A stretch of 39,613 bases of DNA from Actinomycetota bacterium (lineage in GTDB: Bacteria > Actinomycetota > Actinomycetes > S36-B12), in NCBI GenBank assembly GCA_029978585.1, contig JAPOJD010000004.1:1-39613 (forward strand), given 5' to 3'. Below, one piece after another: positions 15,755 to 23,902 of the stretch (its first letter is position 1; every line of letters begins with the position of its first letter). The translations under genes and the position numbers were made by a program. The notes beneath the pieces were generated by a model. It saw nothing but the letters and a program-made list of their open reading frames with translations, did not search any database and was not told the origin of the DNA.

Positions 15755-17140
15755 GTGACGTCGGTGACGATGATCGGTGCCGGACCGGGCGGCTACGAGG
15801 CGGCCCTCGTGGCCGCGCAACTGGGGGCCAGGGTGACCGTGGTCGACCCCCTGGGCCCGGGGGGCTCGGCGGTGCTCACCGACTGCGTGCCGAGCAAGTC
15901 CCTGGTGGCCACCGCGGACGTGGTGTCGTTCGGCGCCCGCACGGGGCCCATGGGCATCCTGGTGGACGGGCACGTGCCGAGCGGACGGACGCTCAGCGTC
16001 GACCTCGGGGTCGTCAACCGGCGGATCCTCGCTCTCGCCGAGGCGCAGAGCGTGGACATCGGCGAGAAGCTCGCCCGGGAGGGCGTGGAGCTTCTGCGCG
16101 GTCGCGGCCGCCTCCTCGGACCCACCCGCGTGCAGGTGACGCTGGCGACCGGAGAGGTCGAGGAGCGCGATGCTGACGCGGTGCTCGTTGCCACGGGTGC
16201 GCGTCCCCGTCTGCTCCCCGAGGCGATGCCTGACGGTGAGCGGATTCTCACCTGGGAGCAGCTCTACTCCCTCGATGATGTCCCCGCGCGTCTGATCGTC
16301 ATCGGTTCCGGGGTCACCGGCGCGGAGTTCGCGTCGGCGTACCACGCCCTGGGGTCGGAAGTGGTTCTCATCTCCAGCCGCGACCGCGTGCTGCCCGGAG
16401 AGGACCCCGACGCTGCGCTGGTGATCGAAGAGGCGTTCGCCGACCGTGGGCTGACCGTCCTTCCGCGATCGCGGGCACGGGCAGTGAGGCGGACCGCAGA
16501 CGGGGTCGTCGTGGAACTCGACGGCGGCGAGACCGTCGAGGGAACGCACGCGCTGCTCGCGGTGGGCTCACTGCCGAACACCGAGGACCTCGGGCTCGCG
16601 GACGCCGGCGTCGCGGTTGACGACCGGGGATTCATCGTCGTCGACCGCGTGTCGCGGACGACAGCCCGGGGCGTGTACGCCGCCGGGGACTGCACGGGCG
16701 TCCTCATGCTCGCGTCGGTAGCCGCAATGCAGGGGCGCATCGCGATGCGGCACGCGCTCGGCGATGCTGTGGCGCCACTGGACCAGTCGCACGTGTCCAG
16801 CACGGTCTTCACCACCCCGGAGATTGCGACCGTGGGCATCTCACAGGCAGAGGCGGACAGCGCCGAGGGCCGCGCGCTCAGCGTGATGCTCCCCCTGTCG
16901 TCGAATGCGCGCGCCAAGATGGACCAGTTGCGCCACGGCTTCGTCAAGCTCTTCTGCACACCGGGGTCCGGCACCGTTGTCGGGGGAGTGGTGGTGGCGC
17001 CGCGGGCAAGCGAGCTCATCCACCCCATCAGCATCGCGGTCGACGCTCGCCTCACCGTGGACCAGGTGGCCTCGACGTTCACCGTCTACCCCAGCCTCTC
17101 CGGCTCGATCGCGGAGGCCGCTCGTCGCTTGCACGAGTAG
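15755..17140 (+). CDS. lpdA: NAD(P)H-quinone dehydrogenase of the LpdA type (lipoamide dehydrogenase homologue)
   Basis: A 461-residue flavoprotein of the pyridine nucleotide-disulfide oxidoreductase family. FAD loop MIGAGPGGYEAAL at the N-terminus; NAD(P) loop VIGSGVTGAEFASAYHALG near residue 185; GVYAAGDCTGVLMLASVAAMQGRIA; C-terminal dimerisation domain. The redox motif reads GGSAVLTDCVPSK, so only one Cys of the usual C-x4-C remains, and the terminal H-P-x-x-x-E is YPSLSGS. It therefore cannot work as lipoamide dehydrogenase. The same changes are known for mycobacterial LpdA (Rv3303c), which reduces quinones with NAD(P)H, so I transfer that role. GTG start with CAGAAT 7 bases upstream; divergent from the GGCT gene. 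Confidence 0.88.
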   Translation: MTSVTMIGAGPGGYEAALVAAQLGARVTVVDPLGPGGSAVLTDCVPSKSLVATADVVSFGARTGPMGILVDGHVPSGRTLSVDLGVVNRRILALAEAQSVDIGEKLAREGVELLRGRGRLLGPTRVQVTLATGEVEERDADAVLVATGARPRLLPEAMPDGERILTWEQLYSLDDVPARLIVIGSGVTGAEFASAYHALGSEVVLISSRDRVLPGEDPDAALVIEEAFADRGLTVLPRSRARAVRRTADGVVVELDGGETVEGTHALLAVGSLPNTEDLGLADAGVAVDDRGFIVVDRVSRTTARGVYAAGDCTGVLMLASVAAMQGRIAMRHALGDAVAPLDQSHVSSTVFTTPEIATVGISQAEADSAEGRALSVMLPLSSNARAKMDQLRHGFVKLFCTPGSGTVVGGVVVAPRASELIHPISIAVDARLTVDQVASTFTVYPSLSGSIAEAARRLHE

Positions 17141-17142
17141 CC

Positions 17143-17231
17143 GCTCCCTGCGCAGCGGGCTGCGCTCCCTGCGCCCCTGGGGAAGGACGGGCGCAGCGGG
17201 GCCGGAGGATCGGGGTGGTGGGAGGATCGGA
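17143..17231 (+). repeat. Short direct repeats in the lpdA to aldehyde dehydrogenase gap
   Basis: GCTCCCTGCGC occurs twice, 21 bases apart, right after the lpdA stop, and GGAGGATCGG occurs twice, 18 bases apart, just before the aldehyde dehydrogenase gene. The second copy provides its Shine-Dalgarno (GGAGG, 8 bases before ATG). The first part can also fold as CCGCT/AGCGG, a weak candidate terminator for lpdA. I see nothing else in this 93-base gap. Confidence 0.5.
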
Positions 17232-17233
17232 GC

Positions 17234-18736
17234 ATGGCTGCCACCACCTACGTCTCCCGCAACCCCGCGCGCTTCGACGATGTCGTCGCGGAATTCCCAC
17301 TGGCCACGACCGCTGATGTCGTCGCCGCCTGCCGGTCCGCGCACGCCGCCCAGGCGGGCTGGGCGGCCGTCCCGGCGCCCGTGCGGGGGCGCGTCATCGC
17401 CCAGGTGGGCCGGCTGTTCGAGGCCAACAAGGAGGCGCTGTCGCGCCTGGTCACGCGCGAGATGGGCAAGGTGTACGCCGAGGCCCTGGGTGACGTCCAG
17501 GAGGTCACCGACACCTGCGACTTCTTCCTCGGCGAGGGGCGCCGGCTGTACGGGCAGACGATCCCCAGCGAGATGCCCGACAAGCAGCTCTTCACGTTCC
17601 GCGTTCCGGTCGGCACCGCCATGATCGTCACCGCGGGGAACTTCCCGGCGGCGGTCCCCTCGTGGTACATCGTGCCGGCGCTCGTCGCCGGCAATACCGT
17701 CGTGTGGAAGCCCGCCGAGCAGACCGCCACGATCTCCCGCGCCATGGCCGAGATCTTCTACGCCGGCGGCGTGCCCCGCGACGTGCTCCAGGTGGTCGTC
17801 GCCGACGGGGCGACGACCTACGACGGCCTCGAGACCGCGCTGCAGAACGGCGACGTGCAGAAGATCGGGTTCACCGGATCGACGGAGGTCGGCCGCCGGC
17901 TCAGCGAGCTCGCTGGGCGATACCTGCAGTCGCCCTGCCTCGAACTCGGGGGCAAGAACCCCATGGTCGTGATGCCCGACGCCGACCTCGACCTCGTCGT
18001 CGAGGGGGCGCTCTTCGCCGGGTTCGGCACCGCGGGCCAGCGGTGCACCTCCCTGGGGACCATGTGGGTCCACCGCAGCGTGCACGACGAGGTCCTGAGG
18101 CGCTACGCCGATGCCGTCGACAACGCCGTGGTCGGCGATCCCTTCGCGCCGGTCCTGTACGGCCCGATGATCGACGAGAAGTACCTCCTCACCCACGAGA
18201 AGAACCTCGGCCTCATCCAAGACCACCAGTCGGTCTACGGCTCGACCGGCATCGGCCGCATCACGTCGGCCAATCCGCGCCGGGGCTTCGTCGGCGATCC
18301 GGATGCGGGATGGTTCGCGCACCCGACGATCGTCGACGGCATCAGGCCGGGGGACCCGCTCTATGACACGGAGACGTTCGGACCGCTCGTCGGCGTGGGC
18401 ATCTTCGACACCCTGGACGAAGCCATCGGCCTGGCGAACGGGCACGGTTATGGCCTGTCCAGCGCGATTTACACCTCGGATCCCAAGGCCGTCTGGCGGT
18501 TCCGGGAGGGCATCTCCGCCGGCATGATGTCGGTCAACAACTCCACGTCGGGCGCGGAGGCTCATCTGCCCTTCGGCGGCAACGGGCTCAGCGGCAATGG
18601 ATCGAGGCAGAGCGGCATCTGGGTGCTCGACCAGTTCACGCGCTGGCAGGCGATGAATTGGGACTACAGCGGGCGCCTGCAGAAGGCCCAGATGGACGTC
18701 GCCGAGCTGCCCTACGACCCCGGCTTCCGCCTGTGA
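17234..18736 (+). CDS. NAD(P)-dependent aldehyde dehydrogenase (ALDH7/semialdehyde-like)
   Basis: A 500-residue aldehyde dehydrogenase. Seen: TREMGKVYAEALGDVQEV, VTAGNFPAAVPSWYIVPALVAGNTVVWKPAE, IGFTGSTEVGRRLSE, CLELGGKNPMVVMPDADLDL (general-base Glu), GTAGQRCTSLGTMWVH with the catalytic Cys, and ETFGPLVGVGIF. The AGQRCTS form of the cysteine motif and the ALDH7-like length suggest semialdehyde substrates (e.g. aminoadipate- or related), but this is only a pattern judgement. The Shine-Dalgarno GGAGG is well placed. The stop overlaps the GTG of the FAD oxidoreductase, so an oxidase or demethylase producing the aldehyde is plausible. Confidence 0.9.
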   Translation: MAATTYVSRNPARFDDVVAEFPLATTADVVAACRSAHAAQAGWAAVPAPVRGRVIAQVGRLFEANKEALSRLVTREMGKVYAEALGDVQEVTDTCDFFLGEGRRLYGQTIPSEMPDKQLFTFRVPVGTAMIVTAGNFPAAVPSWYIVPALVAGNTVVWKPAEQTATISRAMAEIFYAGGVPRDVLQVVVADGATTYDGLETALQNGDVQKIGFTGSTEVGRRLSELAGRYLQSPCLELGGKNPMVVMPDADLDLVVEGALFAGFGTAGQRCTSLGTMWVHRSVHDEVLRRYADAVDNAVVGDPFAPVLYGPMIDEKYLLTHEKNLGLIQDHQSVYGSTGIGRITSANPRRGFVGDPDAGWFAHPTIVDGIRPGDPLYDTETFGPLVGVGIFDTLDEAIGLANGHGYGLSSAIYTSDPKAVWRFREGISAGMMSVNNSTSGAEAHLPFGGNGLSGNGSRQSGIWVLDQFTRWQAMNWDYSGRLQKAQMDVAELPYDPGFRL

Positions 18737-19896
18737 CGACCCGGGCGCCCGCGCCCCTCCCGGGTCGGGCCGACGTCGTCATCGTGGGCGGCGGAGTGAT
18801 GGGTGCGTCGACCGCGTTCCACCTGGCCGAGGCCGGGGTAGAGGTGCTCCTCCTCGAGCGCGGCGAACTGTCGGGCGGCTCCACCTCCCGCGCCGCGGGC
18901 GGCGTGCGGGCGAACTTCTCCGACGAGCTCAACATCCGACTGGGCCAGCGCTCGCTGGAACTCTTCGCGGACTTCCCCGTGCGTCCCGGCCAGGAGATCG
19001 ACCTGCACCGCAGCGGCTACCTCTTCGTCCTCACCCGCCCGCAGGACGTCGACCTCTTCACGGCCTCCGTCGCGCTCCAGGGCGCCCTCGGTGTCGAGTC
19101 GCGCATGGTCGACGTGGAGGAGGCGTGCCGGCTCTCCCCGCTGCTCGATCCCGAAGGCGTGCTCGCCGCCGCCTGGTCGCCCGACGACGGGCACTGCACC
19201 CCGGAGTCCGTCGTGCTGGGATACGCGACGGGTGCGCGGCGGCTCGGTGCCACCGTGCGCACCGGCATCGAGGTCACCGGCATCACCTCCTCGGGCGGCG
19301 AGATCACATCGGTGGAGACCCCCGAGGGGTCCGTGCGCACCGAATGCGTCATCGACTGCGCCGGCGCGTGGTCGCCGCAGATCGCGTCGTACGTCGGCGT
19401 CGACCTGCCGGTCACGCCGTACAAGCGGGAACTCCTCATCACCGAGCCCATGCCGCAGCCGGTCGAGATGGCCTTCACCATCGACTACTCCACCACGCTC
19501 TACTGGCATCGCGAGGGACCGGGGATCCTCACCGGCTTCTCCCAGCAGGATGCGCTTCCCGGGTTCGACATATCCCGCGACGAGGACTTCCCCGAGCGCC
19601 TCGCCGAACTCGCGGCCGTCCGGGCGCCCGGGCTGCTGGACCTGGGCGTGCGAAGCGGCTGGGCTGGGCTCTACGAGACCACCCCCGATCACAACGCGCT
19701 GCTCGGCGAGTCGTCGCAGGTCTCGCGCTTCCTCTACGCCACGGGGTTCTCCGGGCACGGATTCCTGCAGGGTCCGGCGGTCGGCGAGATCCTGCGGGAC
19801 ATGTACCTCGGCGTGACGCCGTTCATCGATGTGAGCCCGCTCGATGTCGAGCGCTTCGCGCGCGGGGACCTGCGCCCGGAGCGCAATATCGTCTAG
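18733..19896 (+). CDS. FAD-dependent oxidoreductase of the DAO (sarcosine oxidase beta / glycine oxidase-like) family
   Basis: A 387-residue flavoenzyme oxidising an amine or amino acid. The start is the GTG overlapping the aldehyde dehydrogenase stop (GTGA), not the longer track ORF. ADVVIVGGGVMGASTAFHLAEAGVEVLLLERGELSGGSTSRAAGGVRANF is the FAD-binding loop plus the family GSTSRA block. Later segments are ESVVLGYATGARRLGATVRTGIEVTGI, VIDCAGAWS (second FAD contact) and GLYETTPDHNALLGE...FLYATGFSGHGFLQGPAVGEILRDM, the conserved C-terminus of the sarcosine oxidase beta/DadA-like group. Single-subunit substrates cannot be told from sequence. Pairing with a dehydrogenase suggests oxidation of an amine to an aldehyde and then to an acid (inference). 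Confidence 0.88.
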   Translation: MTTRAPAPLPGRADVVIVGGGVMGASTAFHLAEAGVEVLLLERGELSGGSTSRAAGGVRANFSDELNIRLGQRSLELFADFPVRPGQEIDLHRSGYLFVLTRPQDVDLFTASVALQGALGVESRMVDVEEACRLSPLLDPEGVLAAAWSPDDGHCTPESVVLGYATGARRLGATVRTGIEVTGITSSGGEITSVETPEGSVRTECVIDCAGAWSPQIASYVGVDLPVTPYKRELLITEPMPQPVEMAFTIDYSTTLYWHREGPGILTGFSQQDALPGFDISRDEDFPERLAELAAVRAPGLLDLGVRSGWAGLYETTPDHNALLGESSQVSRFLYATGFSGHGFLQGPAVGEILRDMYLGVTPFIDVSPLDVERFARGDLRPERNIV

Positions 19897-19909
19897 CGGG
19901 CGGGCTGCC

Positions 19910-20515
19910 TCATCCCGTGAAGAGGGCCCGATAGACCAGGATCCACGGGTAGAACAGGTGCTGGCCACCGTCCCACTGCACGGCGACGAAGGTGGTGAGG
20001 ATGCCGGCGGCGAACGCCATCACTGCGCCCCACGACCACCAGCCCCAGGGTGGGGTCCGCCACCCAGCGGCGTGCCAGCGCCAGAGGAGGGCCCCGATCC
20101 CCGCGGTGGCGACCTGCGCGCCGATCGCGCCGACCACGACGGGGTTCGTCGCGTAGTACGCCGCCTCCAGCGGCGGGAAGAATGCGGCGGCACGGATCCC
20201 CGAGACGGCGGCGAAGGCGAGGGGCGTGGCCAGGATGCCGAGCGCCGCTCCCCACCACGGCGCACCGCGGGCTCGCATCACGGGCCACACGAGGAGGCCG
20301 GAGAAGAACAGCGGCCCCATGCGCAGGAGCACGGCGAGGTTCATCGTGAGGCGATATCCCTCGACGGACCAGAAGTCCTCCGGGCGCCCGGCACGCGCGG
20401 CGAGCACGAGGTCGAGGGCGAGATACGTCGTCACCGACACGATCGCGGGAGCGGCGAGGTAGAGCGTGTGACGCACCTGCGCGGATGCAGGACTCGGGGC
20501 ACCGACGGCGTTCAC
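19910..20515 (-). CDS. Polytopic membrane protein, function unknown
   Basis: A 201-residue protein with about five hydrophobic helices (TLYLAAPAIVSVTTYLALDLVLAA, LLRMGPLFFSGLLVWPVM, WWGAALGILATPLAFAAV, VVVGAIGAQVATAGIGALLW, WGAVMAFAAGILTTFVAV). No family signature is apparent. The GTG start overlaps the sulfatase stop (GTGA), so it is the second gene of that operon, and it ends 14 bases before the convergent FAD oxidoreductase stop. A role tied to the exported sulfatase cannot be shown. Confidence 0.75.
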   Translation of the reverse strand: MNAVGAPSPASAQVRHTLYLAAPAIVSVTTYLALDLVLAARAGRPEDFWSVEGYRLTMNLAVLLRMGPLFFSGLLVWPVMRARGAPWWGAALGILATPLAFAAVSGIRAAAFFPPLEAAYYATNPVVVGAIGAQVATAGIGALLWRWHAAGWRTPPWGWWSWGAVMAFAAGILTTFVAVQWDGGQHLFYPWILVYRALFTG

Positions 20516-21924
20516 GCGTACTGCGCTCTCAGGTCGGCGAGGCGGGCGGCCATCTCGGCGCGCGCGCCCGCGTAGGCGGGGTCGTCGGCGACATTGCTCA
20601 GTTGGCGCGGATCCGCCGAGAGGTCATAGAGCTCGGGGGGAAGGCCGCGGTCGTACTCGACGTAGAGCCACTCGTCGGTGCGGATCGCCTGCGATGGGGG
20701 AATGTTGTAGGGGAAGTCGGCGAAGTACTCGTAGAAGATCTCCTCGCGCCATGCGGCGTCGTCATCCTCCAGCAGCGGCACGAGGCTCGCGCCCTGCACG
20801 CTGGATGGGATGGGGGCCCCCGCGAGGTCGAGCAGGGTGGGCGCCACGTCGATATTGAGGATGGGCTGCTCGCGCGTCGCGCCGGGATCCGGGATGCCGT
20901 CGGGCCAGCGCACGATGAAGGGCAGGCGGATGTTGTCGTCGTAGGCCCAGCGCTTCCCGGTGAGGACGTGCTCGCCCCAGGAGTAGCCGTTGTCGCTGGT
21001 GTAGAAGAGCGCGGTGTCGGCGCCCGCGCCGCTGGCGTCGAGCGCCTCCACGATCCGTCCGATCTCGCGGTCCAGCCCGAGCAGCGTCTCGCAGTAGCGT
21101 CGGTACGCCGTCTCGAGCCGCCCGGCGGTGCCCTCCCACACATTCCGGTCGAGCAGCGTCTGGAAGGTGAAGTACTCGTCGGGGAGGGTGTCCAGTGGCA
21201 CGTCGTCGTACGTCCCCCGCAGGTCGGGCGGCGGCTCGAACTCGTGGTGGACCGCCTTGTGCGCGAGGAAGAGGCAGAACGGCCGGGATGCGTCCTGGGT
21301 GGCCAGCCACTCCAGGGCCAGGTTGGTGAGGTCGGTGGTGACGTAGGTGCCCGGGCGCGCGGTCTCGACCCCGTCGATGACGAGGGGGCAGTCGAAGTAC
21401 ACGCCCTGCCCCTCCTCGACGGTGAAAGTGATGAAGCGCTCCACGCCGCGCAGGTCGGGGAGGTCCCCGGGCATATGCCACTTGCCGATGTAGGCATTCC
21501 GGTAGCCCGCCGCAGCGAGTCCCTCGAAGACGCTCACGGTCTCCGCGCGCCACGCGGAGATGTTGTTCGTGACGCCGTGCCGGTGGGCGTACTGCCCGGT
21601 GATGAACGAGGCGCGCGAGGGGCTGCACAGCGATGTGGTGCAGTACGCGTGGTCGAAGGTGAGTCCCTGCCGCGCCAGGGCATCCAGGGCCGGCGTCTGG
21701 AGGAAGGGCACGGTGCCCGCCGCGCCGAGGTGGTCGGCCCGGTGATCGTCGCTGAGGATGACGACGAGGTTGGGCCGCCCGGCCGACGCCGCGACCGAAT
21801 CGGGGTCGACGCGCACCGGGACCGGCCGGCCTCCGCCCGAGGCCGAGCCGCTGCAGGCGCTCAGGCCCGCGATCGCGGCTCCACCCGCGATGCCCCCCAG
21901 CACCTGACGGCGCGTGACCTCCAT
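20512..21924 (-). CDS. Exported sulfatase with Tat/lipoprotein signal
   Basis: A 470-residue sulfatase hydrolysing sulfate esters. The N-terminus has twin Arg (TRRQVLGGIAGGAAIAGLSAC) and a lipobox ending at C24, so it is predicted to be exported folded by Tat and anchored as a lipoprotein. Catalytic features: VVILSDDHRADHLGAAG (metal Asp pair), CTTSLCSPSRASFITGQY with the formylglycine Cys at residue 100 (CSPSR), GYRNAYIGKWHMPGD, and YTSDNGYSWGEH. The C-terminal YDLSADPRQLSNVADDPAYA is the usual sulfatase end motif. Activation needs a formylglycine-generating enzyme or equivalent, not found here. Substrate (sulfated glycan or aryl sulfate) is open. TAGCCT stands 6 bases before the ATG. Confidence 0.93.
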   Translation of the reverse strand: MEVTRRQVLGGIAGGAAIAGLSACSGSASGGGRPVPVRVDPDSVAASAGRPNLVVILSDDHRADHLGAAGTVPFLQTPALDALARQGLTFDHAYCTTSLCSPSRASFITGQYAHRHGVTNNISAWRAETVSVFEGLAAAGYRNAYIGKWHMPGDLPDLRGVERFITFTVEEGQGVYFDCPLVIDGVETARPGTYVTTDLTNLALEWLATQDASRPFCLFLAHKAVHHEFEPPPDLRGTYDDVPLDTLPDEYFTFQTLLDRNVWEGTAGRLETAYRRYCETLLGLDREIGRIVEALDASGAGADTALFYTSDNGYSWGEHVLTGKRWAYDDNIRLPFIVRWPDGIPDPGATREQPILNIDVAPTLLDLAGAPIPSSVQGASLVPLLEDDDAAWREEIFYEYFADFPYNIPPSQAIRTDEWLYVEYDRGLPPELYDLSADPRQLSNVADDPAYAGARAEMAARLADLRAQYA

Positions 21925-21930
21925 CCCGCG

Positions 21931-21936
21931 AGGCTA
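21931..21936 (-). promoter_or_regulatory. -10 box of the sulfatase operon (leaderless type)
   Basis: Minus-strand TAGCCT, then CGCGGG and ATG. It directly abuts the hairpin that follows the EamA gene. Confidence 0.5.
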
Positions 21937-21952
21937 GCCCGGCTGAGCGGGC
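21937..21952 (-). terminator. Weak hairpin after the glgM-eamA-eamA operon
   Basis: GCCCG, 6-base loop, CGGGC lies between the end of the second EamA gene and the sulfatase promoter. The stem has only 5 GC pairs and no U-tract, so termination is uncertain. Confidence 0.35.
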
Positions 21953-21956
21953 GTGG

Positions 21957-22943
21957 TCATCGGGTGGGCGCGCCCTCGCGAGCAGTGCGCTGGGAGGAGA
22001 TCTCCGCGAGGATGACGCCCGCGAGGACCACGAGCCCGCCGAGGCCCTGCACCGGCGTGATGGTCTCCCCGAGCACGATGAACCCGACGATCGCGGCCCA
22101 CAGCGGCTCGGTCGTGCCGATGATCCCCCCGCGCTGGGCACCGATGCGCTGCAGCGAGCCGAGCACGAGCAGGAATGGCACGACGGTCAAGGCGATCATC
22201 CAGATGACCAGTGACCACACGGGGATGCCCGTGACTGCGCCGTCGAACAGCGTCGTCGTAGTCGTGAGAGTGGACCAGGGGAACGCCCACCACGGAGAGA
22301 TGACGCTCCACGTCACCGTAGCGATGAGGAAGCCCCAGAAGGCGAGGCTCAGCACGTCGCGGCGCTGCGCGCCCTCCTCTCCGAGGAGGAGGTAGACGGC
22401 CAGGGAGATTCCGACGAGCAGGCCGAAGAACAGCCCGAGCGGGTCGAGGGTGACACCGGCCCAGACCTGGGCAACGAGGGCAAGCCCGACCAGCACCAGG
22501 CCGATGGCCAGCCACAGGGAGCGGCGTACCGGGCGATGCCGTGCGAAGCGCAGCCACAGGGCGACCCAGACGGGAGCGAGGAAGGCGAGCAGGGTGCCGA
22601 TGGCGATGGGCAGGAGTGCGATCGTGACGAAGAAGAGGAATGGGGTCAGCGCGTAGGACACGACCCCGAACACGATGAGGAAGGGGATCTGCGAGGGCGT
22701 GACCCGCAGTGAGGCGGGGCGGAGGATGAGGATCACGACGAGGACGACGATCGCCGACCCGGCGGTGCGGATCTCCGTGACATGCCCGGGGGTGAGGCCC
22801 GCCTCGATCTGGGCCTTCGCGACGGTCCCGTTGAGTGCGAACATGAACGCCGCAACGAGGTACATGGCGATCCCGAGAGCCTCCTGGCGCGGGATCCGGG
22901 GGCCTGGCACTGCGAGCGGCTCGATGGGGTCGGGGGCGCTCAC
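21957..22943 (-). CDS. EamA/DMT-family transporter, second copy of a tandem pair
   Basis: A 328-residue membrane protein with two EamA repeats and about ten helices. Repeat 1 begins IAMYLVAAFMFALNGTVAKAQIEAGLTPGHVTEIRTAGSAIVVLVVI. Repeat 2 contains VPFLLVLGSLQRIGAQRGGIIGTTEPLWAAIVGFIVLGETITPVQGLGGLVVLAGVILAE, the family's standard end (EP...A.....LGE....Q..G...I..G). Drug/metabolite transporters of this type usually export amino acids or metabolites, sometimes import sugars; the substrate is unknown. The GTG at 22943 is chosen because it overlaps the stop of the preceding EamA gene (GTGA); the longer track ORFs are shadows. It is a clear paralogue of its neighbour. Confidence 0.88.
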   Translation of the reverse strand: MSAPDPIEPLAVPGPRIPRQEALGIAMYLVAAFMFALNGTVAKAQIEAGLTPGHVTEIRTAGSAIVVLVVILILRPASLRVTPSQIPFLIVFGVVSYALTPFLFFVTIALLPIAIGTLLAFLAPVWVALWLRFARHRPVRRSLWLAIGLVLVGLALVAQVWAGVTLDPLGLFFGLLVGISLAVYLLLGEEGAQRRDVLSLAFWGFLIATVTWSVISPWWAFPWSTLTTTTTLFDGAVTGIPVWSLVIWMIALTVVPFLLVLGSLQRIGAQRGGIIGTTEPLWAAIVGFIVLGETITPVQGLGGLVVLAGVILAEISSQRTAREGAPTR

Positions 22944-23902
22944 CGGGATCGCTCCGCGATGTAGACGCCAGCAAGGACGGTGATGCCGCCCGCGATCTGC
23001 AGGGGCGTGAGCACCTCGCCGAGGAGGATCCACGCGATGAGGGCCGCCGCGAGTGGCTCGATCATCCCCACCGTCGATGCCTGCGCCGCGCTGATCCATG
23101 CGAGGGCGGCCACCACGAGGGTGAAGGGCACGACCGTGCCCATGACGACCATCCATGCCGTGAGCGACCAGATGGGAGCGGTGGCCCCGGTCACCAGCGT
23201 GGCGTCACCGCTGAACTCCGACCATGGGAAGTTCCACCACGGCTGGACCACGGCCCAGAAGAGCGTGGCGCCGCCGAAGCCCCACATCGTGAGCGAGATC
23301 GAGTCGCGCGGGTGTGCCCCGCGCTGCCGGGCCTCGCCGAGCAGGTAGAACAGTGCGAGCGCGCAGGCGGCGCCCAGGCCTGCGGCCACGCCGATCGCGT
23401 TGAGGTCGAGGGAGTTGAGTCCCTGCCAGACCTGGGTGATGAGCGCAAGGCCGATGAGCGCCAGCGTCAGGCCCAGCCACACCCAGGGCCGGACGTATTG
23501 CCGCCTCCCGAAGCGCACCCACAGCACGACGAGGATCGGCGCGGTGAACTCCAGGACGAGAGCGACGCCGATGGGGAGATTCTCGATGGCCACGAAGTAG
23601 AGGAACTGCGTCATCGACAGGCCGACGACCCCGTAGGCGAGCAGCAGCAGGACCTCGTCGCGTCGCACCTTCAGGGCGTGGGGGCGTGTGACAGCGACGA
23701 TGATGAGGAGGAGCAGGAAGGCGCCGGTCGACCGCACTGCGCTCAGCGCAGGCGCGTCGACCGGCGTCTCCAGGATGGTCTTGACGACCGAGCTGTTGAA
23801 GGCGAAGCACAGCGCACCGGCCAGGTAGAGGGTGAAGCCGAGAGCCGGCCGGTTGCCCCGCGTCCCCGGCAGTGGCACCGGCGCGACATCGAGCGGGGTC
23901 AA
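22940..23902 (-). CDS. EamA/DMT-family transporter, first copy of a tandem pair
   Basis: A 320-residue two-repeat EamA protein. Seen: LGFTLYLAGALCFAFNSSVVKTILETPVDAPALSAVRSTGAFLLLLIIV at the start, and MVVMGTVVPFTLVVAALAWISAAQASTVGMIEPLAAALIAWILLGEVLTPLQIAGGITVLAGVYIAE at the end. It shares distinctive blocks with the next gene (LALI/VAQVW or ITQVW, W..PWW.FPWS), so the pair arose by tandem duplication. The start is probably the TTG overlapping the glgM stop (TTGA), matching the GTGA/ATGA overlaps elsewhere; GTG at 23878 is the alternative. Cotranscription with glgM is odd for a transporter, and its cargo is unknown. Confidence 0.85.
   Translation of the reverse strand: MTPLDVAPVPLPGTRGNRPALGFTLYLAGALCFAFNSSVVKTILETPVDAPALSAVRSTGAFLLLLIIVAVTRPHALKVRRDEVLLLLAYGVVGLSMTQFLYFVAIENLPIGVALVLEFTAPILVVLWVRFGRRQYVRPWVWLGLTLALIGLALITQVWQGLNSLDLNAIGVAAGLGAACALALFYLLGEARQRGAHPRDSISLTMWGFGGATLFWAVVQPWWNFPWSEFSGDATLVTGATAPIWSLTAWMVVMGTVVPFTLVVAALAWISAAQASTVGMIEPLAAALIAWILLGEVLTPLQIAGGITVLAGVYIAERSR

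Noticed and set aside
15755-17140. Lipoamide dehydrogenase
   Set aside because: One redox Cys and the C-terminal His-Glu pair are missing; the pattern fits the LpdA quinone reductase instead.
17143-17231. Short repeats after lpdA as a CRISPR or attachment site
   Set aside because: Only two copies of each 10-11 base unit, no spacers of regular length, and no integrase or cas genes nearby.
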